From the NCBI GenBank assembly GCA_007116635.1, contig SKIB01000074.1:1-64000 (forward strand): DNA of 64,000 nucleotides. The letters are read 5' to 3'. Source of the DNA: Saccharospirillaceae bacterium (GTDB lineage: Bacteria > Pseudomonadota > Gammaproteobacteria > Pseudomonadales > Natronospirillaceae). The notes beneath the pieces were generated by a model. That model had not been told where the DNA came from. It did no database searches and was given only the letters and a program-made list of their open reading frames with translations. Both the position numbers and the translations under genes were made by a program. Shown here in pieces: positions 55,154 to 64,000 of the stretch (the first letter of the stretch is position 1; each line of letters begins with the position of its first letter).

Positions 55154-55984
55154 ATGGCAATAAAAACAGATGCAGAGTACAAGTCATTTTGTGATCTGTT
55201 AGAAAAAATGTCGGGCATTTCTTTGGGCGAGGGCAAGCAATATTTGGTTGTCAGTCGTTTGAGGAATCTGATGAAAGAAGAGCAGGTGGAAGGCTTGGAT
55301 GGTATTATTGCTAAAATGCGTCAAGAGCCCAAGGGGGCAGTGACCATGAAGGTGATTGATGCCATGACTACCAATGAGACCCTCTGGTTTCGCGATACTC
55401 ATCCCTTTGAAATCCTCAAGAATCAGTTATTGACCGAACATTATAAAGGTCAGCCGTCCAGATCCTTGCGTATCTGGTCAGCAGCCTGTTCAACGGGGCA
55501 AGAACCCTATTCCATCAGCATGACTCTGGAGGAGTTTTACGCCAAAAACCCAGGTACGGGTAAAAATCTAAGTAAGATAGTGGCTACTGATCTGTCAGAT
55601 ACTGTGCTGGCCATGGCTCGCCAAGGCGAATATGCCAGCTTGGCCATTGGTCGCGGTCTGAGTCAAGATCGTTTAAAGCGTTTTTTTATGCCTATGGCCG
55701 ATGGGCGCTCGAAAATCAAACCTGAGGTGGCTTCAAGGGTGGAGTTTCGTAAGCTCAACTTATTGGAAAGCTACGCTCTATTAGGCCGCTTCGATATCGT
55801 CTTTTGCCGTAATGTACTGATTTACTTCACCGCCGATGTGAAAAAGCAAATCCTGACCAAGATCCATTCTTGTTTGCAGCCGGGTGGTTATTTATTTTTA
55901 GGGGGCTCAGAATCCTTAAACGGAATGAATGAGCTCTACGAAATGGTGCATTGTCGTCCGGGCATTATTTATCGCCGTAAATAG
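55154..55984 (+). CDS. cheR: chemotaxis protein methyltransferase CheR
   Basis: 276 residues. CheR N-terminal helical domain (about 5-70), then the SAM-dependent domain with RIWSAACSTGQEPYSISM (SAM-binding), VATDLSDTVLAMARQGEY, and FDIVFCRNVLIYFT and LGGSESL. It methylates glutamates on chemoreceptors for adaptation. The cheV-cheR order is the one that precedes flgB in vibrios and pseudomonads; here gyrA follows after 194 bases instead of flgB. Confidence 0.95.
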   Translation: MAIKTDAEYKSFCDLLEKMSGISLGEGKQYLVVSRLRNLMKEEQVEGLDGIIAKMRQEPKGAVTMKVIDAMTTNETLWFRDTHPFEILKNQLLTEHYKGQPSRSLRIWSAACSTGQEPYSISMTLEEFYAKNPGTGKNLSKIVATDLSDTVLAMARQGEYASLAIGRGLSQDRLKRFFMPMADGRSKIKPEVASRVEFRKLNLLESYALLGRFDIVFCRNVLIYFTADVKKQILTKIHSCLQPGGYLFLGGSESLNGMNELYEMVHCRPGIIYRRK

Positions 55985-56089
55985 ACGTTAGAGTGGCTGG
56001 CGCTGCTGGCCATTTGTTGCCTTTACTCTTCTCCTCTTTCTGTTTGGTCAATACCAAGCCACTTAAGTTAATTCTCTCAAGCATGGCTC

Positions 56090-56123
56090 TTAACTGTCTG
56101 ATCAACTGTGTTATGATGATCAG
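56090..56123 (+). promoter_or_regulatory. putative gyrA promoter with overlapping dyad
   Basis: -35 TTAACT (56090-56095), 16-base spacer, -10 TATGAT (56112-56117). A perfect inverted repeat CTGATCA (56098-56104) and TGATCAG (56117-56123), 12 bases apart, covers the spacer and -10. Each arm contains a GATC (Dam) site. It may be an operator or a structural element; the start site is not proven. Confidence 0.4.
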
Positions 56124-56178
56124 CTAAAATTGCTACCACAATCAGCCAGTTAGCAGGCTGACAAGGAAATAATGCTTT

Positions 56179-58848
56179 ATGGGTGAATTAGCCAAAGAAA
56201 TCTTGCCAGTAAACATTGAAGACGAGCTTAAGCAGTCCTACCTTGATTATGCCATGAGCGTGATCGTGGGTCGCGCCTTGCCGGATGTGCGTGACGGTCT
56301 GAAGCCGGTGCATCGTCGTGTACTCTTTGCCATGAGTGAACTGGGCAACGACTGGAACAAGGCCTACAAAAAGTCTGCCCGTGTGGTCGGTGATGTGATC
56401 GGTAAGTATCACCCACATGGTGACTCGGCAGTGTACGACACCATTGTGCGAATGGCTCAGGACTTCGCCATGCGTTATACCCTGGTCGATGGTCAGGGTA
56501 ATTTCGGTTCGATTGATGGTGACCGCGCGGCGGCCATGCGTTACACCGAAGTACGGATGCAGAAAATCTCCCATTCTTTGCTGGCCGATCTGGAAAAAGA
56601 AACTGTTGACTTTGTCGACAACTACGACGGTACGGAAAAGATCCCTGATGTGTTGCCTACCCGAGTACCCAATCTATTGGTAAATGGCTCCTCTGGTATT
56701 GCCGTGGGCATGGCGACCAACATTCCGCCTCATAACCTGACCGAGGTGGTCAATGGTTGTTTAGCCTTTATTGACGACCCTGAGATCGATGTTGATGGTC
56801 TGATGCAACACATTCCGGGTCCAGACTTTCCTACCGCTGGTTTCATTAATGGCCGTAAGGGCATTTTGGATGCCTATCGTACTGGCCGTGGCCGTATCTA
56901 CATGCGTGCCCGCACCCACATGGAAATCAATGATCGCTCCGGTCGTGAAACCATTGTGGTCACTGAGATTCCGTATCAGGTCAACAAGGCCAAACTGATC
57001 GAAAAGATCGCCGATCTGGTGAAAGAAAAGCTGATCGACGGCATTGCTGAATTGCGTGACGAGTCCGATAAAGACGGTTTGCGCATTGCCATTGAGGTTA
57101 AGCGCGGTGAGAACGCCGATGTATTGCTTAACAACCTCTATTCGCAAACGCAAATGGAATCCGTGTTTGGTATCAATGCCGTGGCGCTGGTCGATAACCA
57201 GCCTCGGGTGCTTAACCTGAGGGAGATGATCGAGTACTTCGTGCGTCATCGCCGCGAAGTGGTGACAAGGCGCACCATTTTTGAATTGCGCAAAGCGCGT
57301 GAGCGTGGCCATATTTTGGAAGGCCTGGCCGTGGCTCTGGCCAACATTGACCCCATCATTGAATTGATTAAAAGCTCGACGACCTCAGCAGAAGCCAAAG
57401 AACGTCTGGTGGCCACCTCTTGGGCCTTGGGTGATGTCGCCCAGATGCTGGATCGCGCCGGCGAAGCCGCTTGCCGTCCGGATGATCTGCCGTTGGAACT
57501 CGGGGTGCGTGAAGGGCGCTATTATTTGTCCCCGGTGCAGGCTCAGGCCATTTTGGATCTGCGGTTGCAAAAACTTACCGGTCTTGAGCATGAAAAGCTG
57601 ATCAGCGAATACCAGCAGATTCTGCTCGACATCGGCGAGTTCCTGCGCATTCTGGGCAGCACTGAGCGCCTAATGGAAGTGATCCGTGAAGAGTTGATCG
57701 CCATTCGTGAAGAATTTGGCGACGCTAGACGCACGGAAATCATCGCCAGCCGTCAAGACTTCTCCATTGAAGACCTGATTGACGAGCAAGACATGGTGGT
57801 GACCCTGTCGCACGGTGGCTATGCCAAATCTCAGGTGTTGGCCGACTACGAAGCTCAGCGCCGTGGTGGTCGAGGCAAGTCAGCCACCAGTGTTAAAGAA
57901 GAAGACTTTGTCGAGCATCTGTTGATTGCCTCCAGTCATGATACCCTGCTGTGCTTTACCTCGGACGGCAAGGTGTTCTGGCTCAAGGTGTACGAGATTC
58001 CGATTGCCAGCCGTGCCGCCCGTGGCCGACCCATTGTCAATATTTTGCCTCTGGCCGAGGGTGAGCGCATCACTGCTATGTTGCCGGTGCGTGACTATGA
58101 CGCCAATAAGTTCATCGTCATGACTACTTGCAGTGGCATCATCAAAAAAACCTCGCTCGATGCCTTCTCGCGTCCACGCACCAGCGGTCTAATTGCGCTG
58201 TCCTTGGACGAGGGCGATCACCTAATGGGAGTAGCCATTACCGATGGCCAGCAGGACATCATGCTGGTGGCAGGCAACGGCAAGGTGGTGCGCTTTGCCG
58301 AAGAAAAAGTAAGGCCCATGGGCCGAACCGCTCGTGGCGTGCGAGCCATTAAGTTGGCCGACGACTTCAAGGTAGTGGGTCTGATCATTCCTGCTCAGGG
58401 TGGCACGCTCTTGACCGTGTCGGAAAAGGGTTTTGGCAAGCGCACCGCAGTAGAAGATTTTCCGACCAAGGGGCGTGGTACACAGGGCGTAATTGGCATG
58501 ATTTGCAACGAGCGTAACGGTAGCCTGGTGAGTGCGGTACAGGTGCTGGGTAATGACGAAATCATGTTGATCACTGACCGTGGTACCCTGGTGCGTACTC
58601 GTGTGGCTGAAGTGTCGGTCTTGTCGCGCAACACTCAGGGCGTAATGCTGATCCGCCTGCAAGAGGGTGAGCGTCTGGTGAGTGTCGAGCGCATCGCCGA
58701 GCCCGATGCTGACGCTGAATTGGATGCCGATAAGCTTAGAGGTGAGCCCCTAGCGCCGGCAGCGCGTGCAGAGTCCAGTCCTGATGAGCTGGACTCAGAG
58801 GATGCGGCAGAGGGCGAGCAGGCCGATGGCGATCCAGCTGACAATTAA
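56179..58848 (+). CDS. gyrA: DNA gyrase subunit A
   Basis: 889 residues. Winged-helix/tower breakage-reunion domain with active-site Tyr122 in AAMRYTEVR, quinolone pocket Ser83 and Asp87 in [12 protein letters not shown] (both the wild-type, sensitive residues in E. coli numbering), and a beta-pinwheel C-terminal domain beginning with the GyrA-box QRRGGRG. The acidic tail is long ([20 protein letters not shown]). With GyrB it introduces negative supercoils. serC begins 36 bases after its stop. Confidence 0.98.
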   Translation: MGELAKEILPVNIEDELKQSYLDYAMSVIVGRALPDVRDGLKPVHRRVLFAMSELGNDWNKAYKKSARVVGDVIGKYHPHGDSAVYDTIVRMAQDFAMRYTLVDGQGNFGSIDGDRAAAMRYTEVRMQKISHSLLADLEKETVDFVDNYDGTEKIPDVLPTRVPNLLVNGSSGIAVGMATNIPPHNLTEVVNGCLAFIDDPEIDVDGLMQHIPGPDFPTAGFINGRKGILDAYRTGRGRIYMRARTHMEINDRSGRETIVVTEIPYQVNKAKLIEKIADLVKEKLIDGIAELRDESDKDGLRIAIEVKRGENADVLLNNLYSQTQMESVFGINAVALVDNQPRVLNLREMIEYFVRHRREVVTRRTIFELRKARERGHILEGLAVALANIDPIIELIKSSTTSAEAKERLVATSWALGDVAQMLDRAGEAACRPDDLPLELGVREGRYYLSPVQAQAILDLRLQKLTGLEHEKLISEYQQILLDIGEFLRILGSTERLMEVIREELIAIREEFGDARRTEIIASRQDFSIEDLIDEQDMVVTLSHGGYAKSQVLADYEAQRRGGRGKSATSVKEEDFVEHLLIASSHDTLLCFTSDGKVFWLKVYEIPIASRAARGRPIVNILPLAEGERITAMLPVRDYDANKFIVMTTCSGIIKKTSLDAFSRPRTSGLIALSLDEGDHLMGVAITDGQQDIMLVAGNGKVVRFAEEKVRPMGRTARGVRAIKLADDFKVVGLIIPAQGGTLLTVSEKGFGKRTAVEDFPTKGRGTQGVIGMICNERNGSLVSAVQVLGNDEIMLITDRGTLVRTRVAEVSVLSRNTQGVMLIRLQEGERLVSVERIAEPDADAELDADKLRGEPLAPAARAESSPDELDSEDAAEGEQADGDPADN

Positions 58849-58884
58849 AATGATTTGCCCATGTTTGATAAAGAGAGTGGATGC

Positions 58885-59967
58885 ATGACAATTGCACGCA
58901 GTTATAATTTTTGTTCTGGCCCTGCCATGCTGCCAACCGAGGTTTTGCAGCAAGCTCAGGCCGAGCTTCTGAATTTTCAAGGGCAGGGCAGCTCTGTTAT
59001 GGAAATGAGCCATCGTGGTGAGATATTTCAGCAGGTGCATGCTCAGGCCAAGGCCGATCTGGCTGAGTTGCTGGCGCTGCCAGCAGACTATGAGATACTG
59101 TTTTTGCAAGGTGGTGCAACTGCGCAATTTAGCCAACTGGCAATGAATTTGCTGCAGGATAAAGCTGATTATATTGTTACTGGTCAGTGGGGCAACAAGG
59201 CGGTTAAGGCTGCTAAAGCCTATGGTCAGGTGAACATTGCAGCCAGTACCCAGAGTGAGAATTTTCTGCGTGCGCCTACCCAGGCCGAGCTGAATCTGGA
59301 CCCTGACGCCAGCTATGTGCACTACACCCCCAATGAAACCATTGGCGGGGTGGAGTTCAACTATGTGCCGCAAACCGGTGCCGTGCCCTTGATTGGCGAT
59401 TTTTCGTCCACCATTTTGTCTCGCCCCTTGGATGTCAGCCAATTTGGCATGATTTACGCCGGTGCGCAGAAAAACATCGGCCCCAGCGGCTTGGTAGTGG
59501 TGATCATCCGTAAAGACCTTCTGGCGCGTCAAGCCCATGCCATGCCGGAGCTGTTTTCCTATGCCGCGCAACAGCAAAACGACTCCATGATCAACACTCC
59601 CCCCACCTTTGGCATCTACTTGGCTGGTCTGGTATTTCAGTGGCTTAAGCGTCAAGGCGGTTTGTCGGCCATGGCAGAGCATAACCAAAGTAAGGCCGAA
59701 GCTTTGTATCGCTTCATTGATGGTCATGATTTTTATCACAACCCCATTGCGCACGACAGCCGTTCCTGGATGAATGTGCCTTTCACTCTGGCCGACGCCA
59801 GTCTGGAAAAAGAGTTTCTCCGCCAAAGTGAAGCCGCAGGCCTGCACACTCTGGCCGGCCATCGTTCGGTCGGTGGCATGCGTGCCAGCATTTATAACGC
59901 CATGCCTCGCGCTGGCATCGATGCCCTAACGGCCTTCATGGCCGATTTTGCCAAACGGATGGGTTAA
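58885..59967 (+). CDS. serC: phosphoserine aminotransferase
   Basis: 360 residues from ATG 58885, which gives the family N-terminus RSYNFCSGPAMLP; two upstream starts overlap the gyrA end region. Motifs are GGATAQFSQLAMNL, VHYTPNETIGGVEF, GDFSSTILSRP and the PLP Lys in YAGAQKNIGPSG. It converts 3-phosphohydroxypyruvate to phosphoserine and also serves PLP synthesis. pheA starts 3 bases after its stop. Confidence 0.97.
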   Translation: MTIARSYNFCSGPAMLPTEVLQQAQAELLNFQGQGSSVMEMSHRGEIFQQVHAQAKADLAELLALPADYEILFLQGGATAQFSQLAMNLLQDKADYIVTGQWGNKAVKAAKAYGQVNIAASTQSENFLRAPTQAELNLDPDASYVHYTPNETIGGVEFNYVPQTGAVPLIGDFSSTILSRPLDVSQFGMIYAGAQKNIGPSGLVVVIIRKDLLARQAHAMPELFSYAAQQQNDSMINTPPTFGIYLAGLVFQWLKRQGGLSAMAEHNQSKAEALYRFIDGHDFYHNPIAHDSRSWMNVPFTLADASLEKEFLRQSEAAGLHTLAGHRSVGGMRASIYNAMPRAGIDALTAFMADFAKRMG

Positions 59968-59970
59968 GCC

Positions 59971-61074
59971 ATGAGTCAATACGATCAACAGCTGTTGGCC
60001 CTGCGCCAACAAATCGATGGTCTGGATCAGCAGATTGAACAACTGATCAATGACCGTGCCAAGGCCGCACAACAGGTGGCTGAGGTCAAAACTCAGGCCA
60101 GTGCCGAAACCGGTGAAGACCTGGTGTTCTACCGTCCTGAACGCGAGGCCCAGGTGCTCAGTCGTATCATGGAGCGCAACACGGGTCCGCTGTCGAACGA
60201 AGACATGGCCAAGCTGTTCCGCCAGATCATGTCGGCTTGCTTGGCGCTGGAGCAGCCCTTGACCGTGGCCTATTTGGGGCCAGAGGGGACCTTTACCCAG
60301 CAAGCGGTAATTAAGCACTTTGGCCAGTGGGCCAGAACCAAGCCCATGGCCGCCATTGATGAGGTGTTTCGTGAGGTTGAGGCCGGAGCGGTACACTATG
60401 GTGTGGTGCCGGTGGAAAACAGCACCGAGGGCGTAGTTAACCACACCTTGGACAGTTTTCTTAACACTAATTTACACATCTGTGGCGAAGTAGAGCTGCG
60501 CATTCATCATCATTTGATGATTGGCAGCAACACCAGGGCCAACAAGATTTCTCGTATTTATTCGCACCAACAGTCTTTTGCCCAGTGCCGCAAATGGCTG
60601 GATCTGAATTACCCCAATGCCGAGCGAGTACCCGTGGCTTCGAATGCTGAGGCGGCGAAAATGGTACAGTCGGAGTGGAACAGTGCTGCCATTGCTGGCT
60701 ACATGGCTGCTGAGCTGTACGACCTGACATTGATTCACGAGCGCATTGAAGATCGCCCTGATAACAGTACTCGCTTTTTGATTATTTCACGCACACCCGT
60801 GCCGCCCTCTGGGCGTGATAAAAGCTCGATCATCGTTCAGTTGCGCAACGAGCCGGGTGCCCTGTACCACTTGCTCAAGCCCTTTGCTGAACATCAGGTG
60901 GACATGACCCGCTTGGAGACTCGTCCTAGCCCTAATGGCTCTTGGGCCTATGTGTTCTTCATCGACTTTGCTGGTCACTTTAACGACGAGCATGTGCAAG
61001 CCTGTATGGCGGATGTGCGTAAGTTTGCCGTGGCGGTACAGGAGCTGGGTTCATACCCCAAGGCTGTGCTCTAA
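59971..61074 (+). CDS. pheA: chorismate mutase / prephenate dehydratase (P-protein)
   Basis: 367 residues. An N-terminal AroQ chorismate mutase (LRQQIDGLDQQIEQLINDRA, about 8-90), then prephenate dehydratase (TVAYLGPEGTFTQQA, VPVENSTEGVVNHTLD, DNSTRFLII) and a C-terminal ACT domain with NEPGALYHLLKPFAEH and ESRP replaced by LETRPSP. It makes phenylpyruvate and is feedback-inhibited by Phe through the ACT domain. hisC, which sits between pheA and tyrA in pseudomonads, is absent; tyrA/aroA starts 9 bases later. Confidence 0.96.
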   Translation: MSQYDQQLLALRQQIDGLDQQIEQLINDRAKAAQQVAEVKTQASAETGEDLVFYRPEREAQVLSRIMERNTGPLSNEDMAKLFRQIMSACLALEQPLTVAYLGPEGTFTQQAVIKHFGQWARTKPMAAIDEVFREVEAGAVHYGVVPVENSTEGVVNHTLDSFLNTNLHICGEVELRIHHHLMIGSNTRANKISRIYSHQQSFAQCRKWLDLNYPNAERVPVASNAEAAKMVQSEWNSAAIAGYMAAELYDLTLIHERIEDRPDNSTRFLIISRTPVPPSGRDKSSIIVQLRNEPGALYHLLKPFAEHQVDMTRLETRPSPNGSWAYVFFIDFAGHFNDEHVQACMADVRKFAVAVQELGSYPKAVL

Positions 61075-61083
61075 GGGGGTAGG

Positions 61084-63291
61084 ATGAATCGAGCCCCTGT
61101 GGTCTTGGTATTGGGCCTGGGTCTGATTGGTGCCAGTTTTGCCCAGGCCTTAAAGTTGAGTGGTCGGGTCAAGTGGGTTTGGGGCCATGACGCCGACCCT
61201 GAATCCATTGCCATCGCCAAAGAACGGCAGATCATTGATGGCAACATGGCCTTAGAAGACATGGTGCGCCAAGCCGATGTGATTCAGCTGGCGGTGCCGG
61301 TCTTGGCGGTTGGCCCACTCTTGGCGCGTATCCTGCCTCATCTTGGGGCCAAAACCATTCTTACCGATGTGGGATCGGTCAAGGGCCAGTTTGCCCGTCA
61401 GGTGCAGCAGTATTTGCCTGCCGCCCATTGGCCCTGGGTGGTGCCTGGTCATCCCATCGCTGGTGCGGAGCGCTCTGGCGTCACTGCGGCCCAACCCAAG
61501 TTGTTTGTTCGTCATCAGGTCATCCTTACCCCGCTGTCCGAAACCGTGCCTGAGGCCATTCAAACCGTGACCTGGTTATGGCAAGCCTGTGGTGCTCGTG
61601 TCAGTCTGATGGGGGTCGAGCATCACGACCAGGTGTTGGCTGCCACCAGTCATATTCCGCACCTGTTGGCCTTTAATTTGGTCGATAGCCTTGCGCGCTC
61701 CAATGCCAGTACTGACATCTTTGCTCATGCCGCTGGCGGTTTTCGGGATTTTACCCGCATTGCCGCCTCCAATCCGGTGATGTGGCGTGACATTTTTATC
61801 GCCAACAAGGATTCTTGCCTGCAAGTCTTGGATCAATTCAGCCAAGATTTGGCGCAGTTGCGCACTGCCTTGGTTGACCAAGATGGCGAGCAGCTGCAGT
61901 TGGTCTTTGCTCGGGCGCAAACGGCGCGGCAGCATTTCAGTCGTATTCTGGCTCGGCGTCGGCTTAAAGATTCAGCCCCGCTAATGGCCAGCAGGCTGTT
62001 ATTGCAGCCCATTGGCCAATTGGATGGTCAACTCAGTCTGCCGGGTGATGTGTTGCTTAGCCAGCAGTTGTTGATGCTCAGTGCCATGGCCATGGGCAGC
62101 TCACAACTGCACAATCTCAGCGATAATCAAGAAGTGCTGGCTACGCGTCAAGCCTTGCAAGATCTGGGCATCCTGGCCTTGCCGCAAGGGGCGAATACCC
62201 TGGTGGTGCATGGTCAGGGCTGGCATGGTTTTGCCAAGCCCGCAGCGGAGCTTTATTTGTCCGATACCCGTGAAGACCTAGCCATGATGCTGGGCTTATT
62301 GGTGGCTCAGCCCTTCAGTAGCCGAGTTTGTCCGGCGGCTTCAGGGCAGCAAGAGCAGCTGCAGCTATTGGCTGATTTGCAAGCCTTGGGTTGGCCGCTG
62401 CGATGGTCAGAGCAGGGCATTGAGGTTGCAGGGCGTGTGGATGAGCAGGCCTTGACCTGGCCACACGAGGCCGCCAGTGATCTGGTTGAATTGGCGCTGC
62501 TGTTTTTGGCCCTGCAGCTTAGACCGCAGCAATGCCTGCCTTGCGCTAGTCTGCGCAGTAAAATTTGCCTGCAGATGCTGTTGTCCATGGGGATGCCTCT
62601 GACTCTGGCGGCACAGGGTTATCGCTTGCCTGCTGATTTTACTCCGCTAAAGCCGTTGCAACTGGACTTGCCTACCGATGCTTATTTGGCGGGCTTTTAT
62701 CTGTGCTTGGCTTTGGCTAGGGGAGAGAGCCAGCTGTTGCTGCGCCAATTGCCGGACTTTGGTGCCTTGGGCGCTCTGGTAGCTTACCTACTAGGTAACC
62801 AGCAACTGGATCTGCAGCTGGAAGCCATGCCGGGCCACGATCTGATGCCTTTGCAGCAACTGCATCTTAGGTCGGGCAAGGGGTTGCAGGCCTTGGATTT
62901 GAGTGTGGGGCAGCAGCAGGCCATGGATGAAATTCTACCCTTGCTCATGGTGTTGGCGTTGCACTTGCCGCAGGCCAGTCGTTGGCAGGGGGCCAAAGAC
63001 TTACCCCTGCTTTGTCGTGATAGTCTGGATGCTTTGCTGCCCCAATTACATGCCTTGGGTGCTCAGATTTACTATCAGGATCAGGATTTAGTGCTTGAGC
63101 CATCGACGCTTGGTGGCGGCAGTCTTAATGCTCAGGATAACAGCCGCCTGGCTCTGGCCATGCTGCTGGCAGCGGCCTTGGCCAAGCAGCCTATCTGGGT
63201 GGAGTGCGTCGGTGATCTGAGTGGGTTTTATCCCTTATGGCAGCAGCAATTTAGCCAGCTGGGCTGGCATTTTTATGAGGAAGAGCTTTGA
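61084..63291 (+). CDS. tyrA: prephenate dehydrogenase fused to a degenerate EPSP-synthase-like domain
   Basis: 735 residues with an AAGGGGGTAGG ribosome site. Residues 1-295 are a normal TyrA: NAD site GLGLIGAS (11-18), GHPIAGAERSG with His123, EHHDQVLA (179-186) and TSHIPHLLAF. Residues ~300-735 have the length and strand pattern of AroA, which is fused to TyrA in pseudomonads, but key motifs are lost: PGDV (320-323) where PGDK is expected, LSDTREDLA (392-400) for GNAGTAMR, no RPM-type Arg motif, and AKDLPLLCRDS for KESDR. Some traces remain (DEILPLL at 615-621, DNSRLALAM at 685-693). The TyrA half is likely active; the AroA half is probably not. Confidence 0.88.
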   Translation: MNRAPVVLVLGLGLIGASFAQALKLSGRVKWVWGHDADPESIAIAKERQIIDGNMALEDMVRQADVIQLAVPVLAVGPLLARILPHLGAKTILTDVGSVKGQFARQVQQYLPAAHWPWVVPGHPIAGAERSGVTAAQPKLFVRHQVILTPLSETVPEAIQTVTWLWQACGARVSLMGVEHHDQVLAATSHIPHLLAFNLVDSLARSNASTDIFAHAAGGFRDFTRIAASNPVMWRDIFIANKDSCLQVLDQFSQDLAQLRTALVDQDGEQLQLVFARAQTARQHFSRILARRRLKDSAPLMASRLLLQPIGQLDGQLSLPGDVLLSQQLLMLSAMAMGSSQLHNLSDNQEVLATRQALQDLGILALPQGANTLVVHGQGWHGFAKPAAELYLSDTREDLAMMLGLLVAQPFSSRVCPAASGQQEQLQLLADLQALGWPLRWSEQGIEVAGRVDEQALTWPHEAASDLVELALLFLALQLRPQQCLPCASLRSKICLQMLLSMGMPLTLAAQGYRLPADFTPLKPLQLDLPTDAYLAGFYLCLALARGESQLLLRQLPDFGALGALVAYLLGNQQLDLQLEAMPGHDLMPLQQLHLRSGKGLQALDLSVGQQQAMDEILPLLMVLALHLPQASRWQGAKDLPLLCRDSLDALLPQLHALGAQIYYQDQDLVLEPSTLGGGSLNAQDNSRLALAMLLAAALAKQPIWVECVGDLSGFYPLWQQQFSQLGWHFYEEEL

Positions 63292-63968
63292 TGACTCAGG
63301 TTCCAATTTTGACCATTGATGGCCCCAGTGGCGCGGGCAAGGGTACGGTGGCACTGCGTTTGGCTGCCATGACTGGCTGGCAATTGCTGGACTCGGGCGC
63401 TCTGTATCGCTTAACGGCTTTGGCCGCGCACCAGCAGGGGCTAAGCCTTGATGATGAGTCAGCCTTGGCGCACTTGGCGGAACATTTGCCGGTGCGTTTT
63501 GAGCTGGGTGCACAGGGGGCGGAGCCCTTTTTGCAAGATCAGTCGGTGTCGCATCTGATCCGCACCGAAGAAGTGGCGGCCATGGCCTCTAACGTGGCTA
63601 AGTTGCCAGGCGTGCGCCAAGGTTTGTTGGCTCGCCAGCGCGCCTTTGCTCAGCCGCCAGGCTTGGTAGCTGACGGTCGTGACATGGGCACGGTGGTATT
63701 CCCTGAAGCGGATTTGAAAGTGTTTTTAACCGCCAGTGCACAAGAGCGCGCCAACCGCCGGGTACTGCAATTGCAGGCGGCGGGTAAAGAAGCCGATTGG
63801 CAGCAGATCCATCAGCAGGTGGTGGAACGCGATCATCAAGACAGCACCCGAGCCGCGGCGCCACTGAAGCCAGCAGCGGATGCTTTGTTGATTGATAGCA
63901 CGGATTTGAGCATCGATCAGGTAGTGGCGCAGATCTGGCAAGCACTCTGTGCAAAAAAAATGCAATAG
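63291..63968 (+). CDS. cmk: cytidylate kinase
   Basis: 225 residues from ATG 63291, sharing one base with the fusion-gene stop (TGATG) and preceded by AGGAAGAG. P-loop TIDGPSGAGKGTVA, LDSGALYRLTAL (CMP binding), VADGRDMGTVVFPEADLKVFLTA and the ERDHQDSTRAAAPL lid. It phosphorylates CMP and dCMP. The next gene in relatives is rpsA; only 32 bases of intergenic sequence remain here. Confidence 0.97.
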   Translation: MTQVPILTIDGPSGAGKGTVALRLAAMTGWQLLDSGALYRLTALAAHQQGLSLDDESALAHLAEHLPVRFELGAQGAEPFLQDQSVSHLIRTEEVAAMASNVAKLPGVRQGLLARQRAFAQPPGLVADGRDMGTVVFPEADLKVFLTASAQERANRRVLQLQAAGKEADWQQIHQQVVERDHQDSTRAAAPLKPAADALLIDSTDLSIDQVVAQIWQALCAKKMQ

Positions 63969-64000
63969 CCTTAGCAAAGTCATTGTCTTTTTCTGCCAAG

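Overview
The window reads as ordinary chromosome of a motile Gram-negative gammaproteobacterium, most likely from the Oceanospirillales/Pseudomonadales side. The clues are the map | rpsB-tsf-pyrH-frr-uppS-cdsA-dxr-rseP-bamA-skp-lpxD-fabZ-lpxA-lpxB-rnhB-dnaE order, a fabA-fabB pair, a gyrA-serC-pheA-tyrA/aroA-cmk cluster with a fused TyrA-AroA protein, the ~336-residue type of DapD, and a flgN-flgM-flgA | cheV-cheR block. No rRNA, tRNA, CRISPR array, insertion sequence or prophage was recognised. Species cannot be named from sequence alone. No gene-free stretch exceeds 300 bases.

Layout. 1-2.0 kb: the 3' end of a YigZ/IMPACT gene, a HAD hydrolase and a GH16-type lipoprotein. 2.1-6.3 kb (minus): a tightly packed run yciI, ygiM-like, an unknown gene, a periplasmic cyclophilin, an MnmC oxidoreductase-type gene and greB. 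6.4-10.7 kb (plus): a PHP nuclease (RNase AM type), dcd, pdxH and a membrane-anchored EAL protein. 10.8-16.9 kb (minus): fabA-fabB, a Trp-rich putative envelope protein, a small acyltransferase, a BaiN/YhiN flavoprotein and yfbR. 17.0-23.0 kb (minus): map, glnD, dapC, an ArsC-like gene (yffB) and dapD. These couple nitrogen signalling to lysine and peptidoglycan precursor supply. From 23.2 kb (plus): rpsB-tsf, then gltBD, then pyrH onward through envelope and lipid A biogenesis to dnaE at 47.1 kb. Three unrecognised or barely recognised genes follow, where many relatives carry accA. 49.1-54.1 kb (minus): a hybrid sensor kinase, a membrane coiled-coil protein, flgN, flgM and flgA. A near-consensus sigma-28 promoter lies ahead of flgM. 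54.2-56.0 kb (plus): cheV-cheR. 56.2-64.0 kb (plus): gyrA, serC, pheA, tyrA-aroA fusion and cmk.

Most of the window is core metabolism. The most notable departure is the AroA half of the TyrA-AroA fusion. Its reading frame is intact, but the EPSP-synthase signature motifs (PGD-K-S, GNAGT-R, the second Arg motif, KESDR) are replaced or absent, so it looks like a non-catalytic pseudo-EPSP synthase. Other points worth a second look are an MnmC protein with a shrunken, motif-less N-terminal part, gltBD inserted between tsf and pyrH, the three-gene cassette after dnaE, a pseudo-receiver in the hybrid kinase, and an operator-like dyad over the putative gyrA promoter. I did not see a clear multi-gene defence or mobile system.
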